From Lonepinella sp042485795 (GTDB lineage Bacteria; Pseudomonadota; Gammaproteobacteria; Enterobacterales; Pasteurellaceae), in assembly GCF_042485795.1 (NCBI RefSeq), contig NZ_CP169368.1, positions 1,550,001-1,614,000 of the forward strand: a stretch of DNA of 64,000 nucleotides, read 5' to 3'. The position numbers and the translations under genes were made by a program. A model generated the notes under the pieces. That model worked only from the letters and a program-made list of their open reading frames with translations. It ran no database searches and was not told the origin of the DNA. Shown piece after piece: positions 62,037 through 64,000 of this stretch. How positions within the stretch are numbered: the first letter of the stretch is position 1; each line of letters starts with the position of its first letter.

Positions 62037-63968
62037 CTATTCTTCACCCAGCAACTTCAATTCCCGTCCCCGAACTTGTGCTTTCAAGATCTGCACAAAT
62101 TCATCGACATCATAAGTGCCTAGATCTGCCCCTTTGCGTGTCCGCACGGCGATTTTATTTTCAGCGATTTCTTTATCACCACAAACCAGCATATACGGCA
62201 CACGGCGTAAGGTGTGTTCGCGGATTTTGAAACCGACTTTTTCGTTGCGTAAATCAGATTTTGCACGTAAGCCAGCGTCCGAAAGTCTTTTCGTTACGGC
62301 TTGCACATAATCCGCTTGGCTATCGGTGATATTCATCACGACCGCTTGCACAGGGGCTAACCATGCAGGGAAGAAACCTGCGTATTCTTCGGTGATAATG
62401 CCGATAAAGCGTTCGATTGAACCTAAGATCGCACGGTGGATCATCACAGGGGTACGGCGGTCGTTGTCTTCTGCCACATAAGAGGCATTTAAGCGACCTG
62501 GTAAGGCGAAGTCTAGCTGAATCGTACCGCATTGCCATTCACGACCTAAGCAGTCACGCAAGGCAAATTCAATTTTTGGACCGTAAAATGCACCCTCACC
62601 CTGTTGAATTTCATATTCAAGACCATTGTGACGTAACGCATTGGCTAAACCTTCTTCGGCACGATCCCACATTTCATCAGAACCGATACGGCTTTCTGGA
62701 CGGGTAGAAAGTTTCACTGCAATATTCACAAAGCCAAAGGTGCTGTAAATGTCGTAAACCATTTTAATACAACTGGTGACTTCGCTTTCAATTTGTTCTT
62801 CGGTACAGAAAATGTGTGCATCATCTTGGGTAAAGCCACGTACACGCATTAAACCGTGCAAGGAACCTGACGGCTCATTACGATGGCATGAACCGAATTC
62901 TGCCATACGAATTGGTAAATCACGATAAGATTTCAAGCCTTGGTTGAAAATCTGCACATGTCCCGGGCAGTTCATCGGTTTAATTGCATATTCACGGTTT
63001 TCTGATTGGGTGGTGAACATTAAATCACCGTAGTTTTGCCAGTGACCTGTACGTTCCCAAAGCACTCTGTCCATCATAAACGGACCTTTCACTTCTTGGT
63101 AATCGTACTGTTTTAATTTGGTACGCACGAACGTTTCGAGTTCACGGAAAATCGTCCAGCCGTCATTATGCCAAAACACCAAACCTGGTGCTTCTTCTTG
63201 CATGTGATATAAATCCAAGGCTTTGCCGATTTTACGGTGGTCACGTTTTGCTGCTTCTTCAAGACGAGTTAAATATTCATTTAATTGTTTTTTATCTGCC
63301 CATGCGGTACCGTAAATCCGTTGCAACATTTTATTTTTGCTGTCGCCACGCCAGTATGCCCCCGCCACTTTCATTAATTTAAAATGTTGGCAAAAACGCA
63401 TATTCGGCACGTGCGGTCCACGGCACATATCAATATATTCTTGGTGATGATATAAGGCTGGCGTTGCGGTGCGTTCAATGTTTTCGTCTAAAATCGCCAT
63501 TTTATACGGCTCGCCACGTTGCTCAAAAGTATCATGGGCTTGTTGCCAGCTTACCGGCTTTTTCACCACATCATAATTGGTTTTCGCCAATTCAAGCATG
63601 CGTTTTTCTAAGGCATCAATATCTTCTTGGGTTAATGAACGATCTAAATCCACATCATAATAAAAGCCGTTTTCAATAGTTGGACCGATCGCCATTTTCA
63701 CATCAGGGAATAATTGTTTAATCGCATGTCCCAATAAGTGAGCCGTGGAATGGCGGATAATTTCCAAACCGTCTTCGTCTTTGGCGGTAATAATCTCTAA
63801 TTTGCTGTCTTCTGCAATCATATCGCAAGCGTCTTTACGCTCGCCATTAACACGCCCTGCGATGGTGGCTTTGGCAAGACCTGCCCCAATATTTTGTGCC
63901 ACTTCTAAAACAGAAACAGGGTGATCGAATTGACGTTGTGAACCGTCTGGTAAAGTAATAATAGGCAT
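62037..63968 (-). CDS. thrS: Threonine-tRNA ligase
   Basis: ThrS charges tRNA-Thr and edits mis-charged serine. The 643 residues have the TGS domain (MPIITLPDGSQRQFDHPVSV), the editing domain with HSTAHLLGHAIKQLFP, and the class II core (GSLHGLMRVRGFTQDDAHIFC, ending with MIHRAILGSIERFIGIITEEY) plus the anticodon-binding domain. The start at 63968 is the family one; a longer frame begins ten codons upstream. The infC gene that often follows thrS is not downstream here. Confidence 0.97.
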   Translation of the reverse strand: MPIITLPDGSQRQFDHPVSVLEVAQNIGAGLAKATIAGRVNGERKDACDMIAEDSKLEIITAKDEDGLEIIRHSTAHLLGHAIKQLFPDVKMAIGPTIENGFYYDVDLDRSLTQEDIDALEKRMLELAKTNYDVVKKPVSWQQAHDTFEQRGEPYKMAILDENIERTATPALYHHQEYIDMCRGPHVPNMRFCQHFKLMKVAGAYWRGDSKNKMLQRIYGTAWADKKQLNEYLTRLEEAAKRDHRKIGKALDLYHMQEEAPGLVFWHNDGWTIFRELETFVRTKLKQYDYQEVKGPFMMDRVLWERTGHWQNYGDLMFTTQSENREYAIKPMNCPGHVQIFNQGLKSYRDLPIRMAEFGSCHRNEPSGSLHGLMRVRGFTQDDAHIFCTEEQIESEVTSCIKMVYDIYSTFGFVNIAVKLSTRPESRIGSDEMWDRAEEGLANALRHNGLEYEIQQGEGAFYGPKIEFALRDCLGREWQCGTIQLDFALPGRLNASYVAEDNDRRTPVMIHRAILGSIERFIGIITEEYAGFFPAWLAPVQAVVMNITDSQADYVQAVTKRLSDAGLRAKSDLRNEKVGFKIREHTLRRVPYMLVCGDKEIAENKIAVRTRKGADLGTYDVDEFVQILKAQVRGRELKLLGEE

Positions 63969-64000
63969 TTTGTATCCTTGTTTACAGTGGTCGCCCATAC

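Overview
The window is ordinary chromosomal DNA of a gamma-proteobacterium of the family Pasteurellaceae. The clearest sign is the 9-base DNA uptake sequence AAGTGCGGT/ACCGCACTT, which I saw by eye more than 30 times on both strands, several times as an inverted pair acting as a terminator. The low G+C content, the protein sequences, and gene orders such as kdsB-lpxK-msbA-rec2-dksA-pcnB-folK, recB-recD without recC, and pntAB/LysR/topA agree with this. The uptake signal is the Haemophilus/Pasteurella/Aggregatibacter type, not the Actinobacillus type. I cannot name the genus. There are no rRNA or tRNA genes, no CRISPR array, no prophage and no insertion sequence. Most of the window is housekeeping.

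Layout. 1-6 kb: thiI (cut by the window edge), a divergent AlbA_2-type ATPase/regulator with an in-frame 12-bp tandem repeat, then the isoprenoid operon xseB-ispA-dxs. 6-11 kb: selD and a gluconate locus (gntR, gntK, gntP) with two GntR operators and two CRP sites between gntK and gntP; gntP carries an in-frame amber codon, and a RelE/ParE-type toxin-antitoxin pair sits between gntR and gntK. 11-14 kb: uvrC, a uracil-DNA-glycosylase-like gene and a yoaH-type gene, then a gene-free 350-bp stretch that looks like a type I toxin-antitoxin locus. 14-24.6 kb: a NikK-like periplasmic protein, a YidB-type protein, the lipid A/competence run kdsB-lpxK-msbA-rec2, then dksA-pcnB-folK. pcnB appears to start at an AUU codon. 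Behind folK lies a strong candidate for a small regulatory RNA. 24.6-32.6 kb: uup, a HigBA-type toxin-antitoxin module bracketed by two copies of a 104-bp palindromic element, then parE-parC-pgsA. 32.7-43 kb: pntAB, purF-cvpA, yfbV, topA, a LysR regulator and an RNase AM-type PHP gene. 43-53 kb: pyrD, pepN, an NlpC/P60 lipoprotein, and pheS-(unknown secreted protein)-pheT-ihfA, then a POT peptide transporter. 53-64 kb: bioD, recD-recB, metX with a MetJ operator, an unknown secreted protein, and thrS.

How the genes work together. Several blocks are coherent pathways: DXP/FPP synthesis, Kdo/lipid A assembly and export, gluconate uptake and phosphorylation, decatenation of chromosomes (parE/parC, topA), and double-strand-break repair (recB/recD). 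The material that standard annotation would probably miss lies between genes: the type I toxin-antitoxin-like locus at 13.6-13.9 kb, the small RNA at 24.43-24.56 kb, the palindromic repeat pair at 26.6 and 27.6 kb, and the non-canonical start of pcnB. These four are the places I would look at first.
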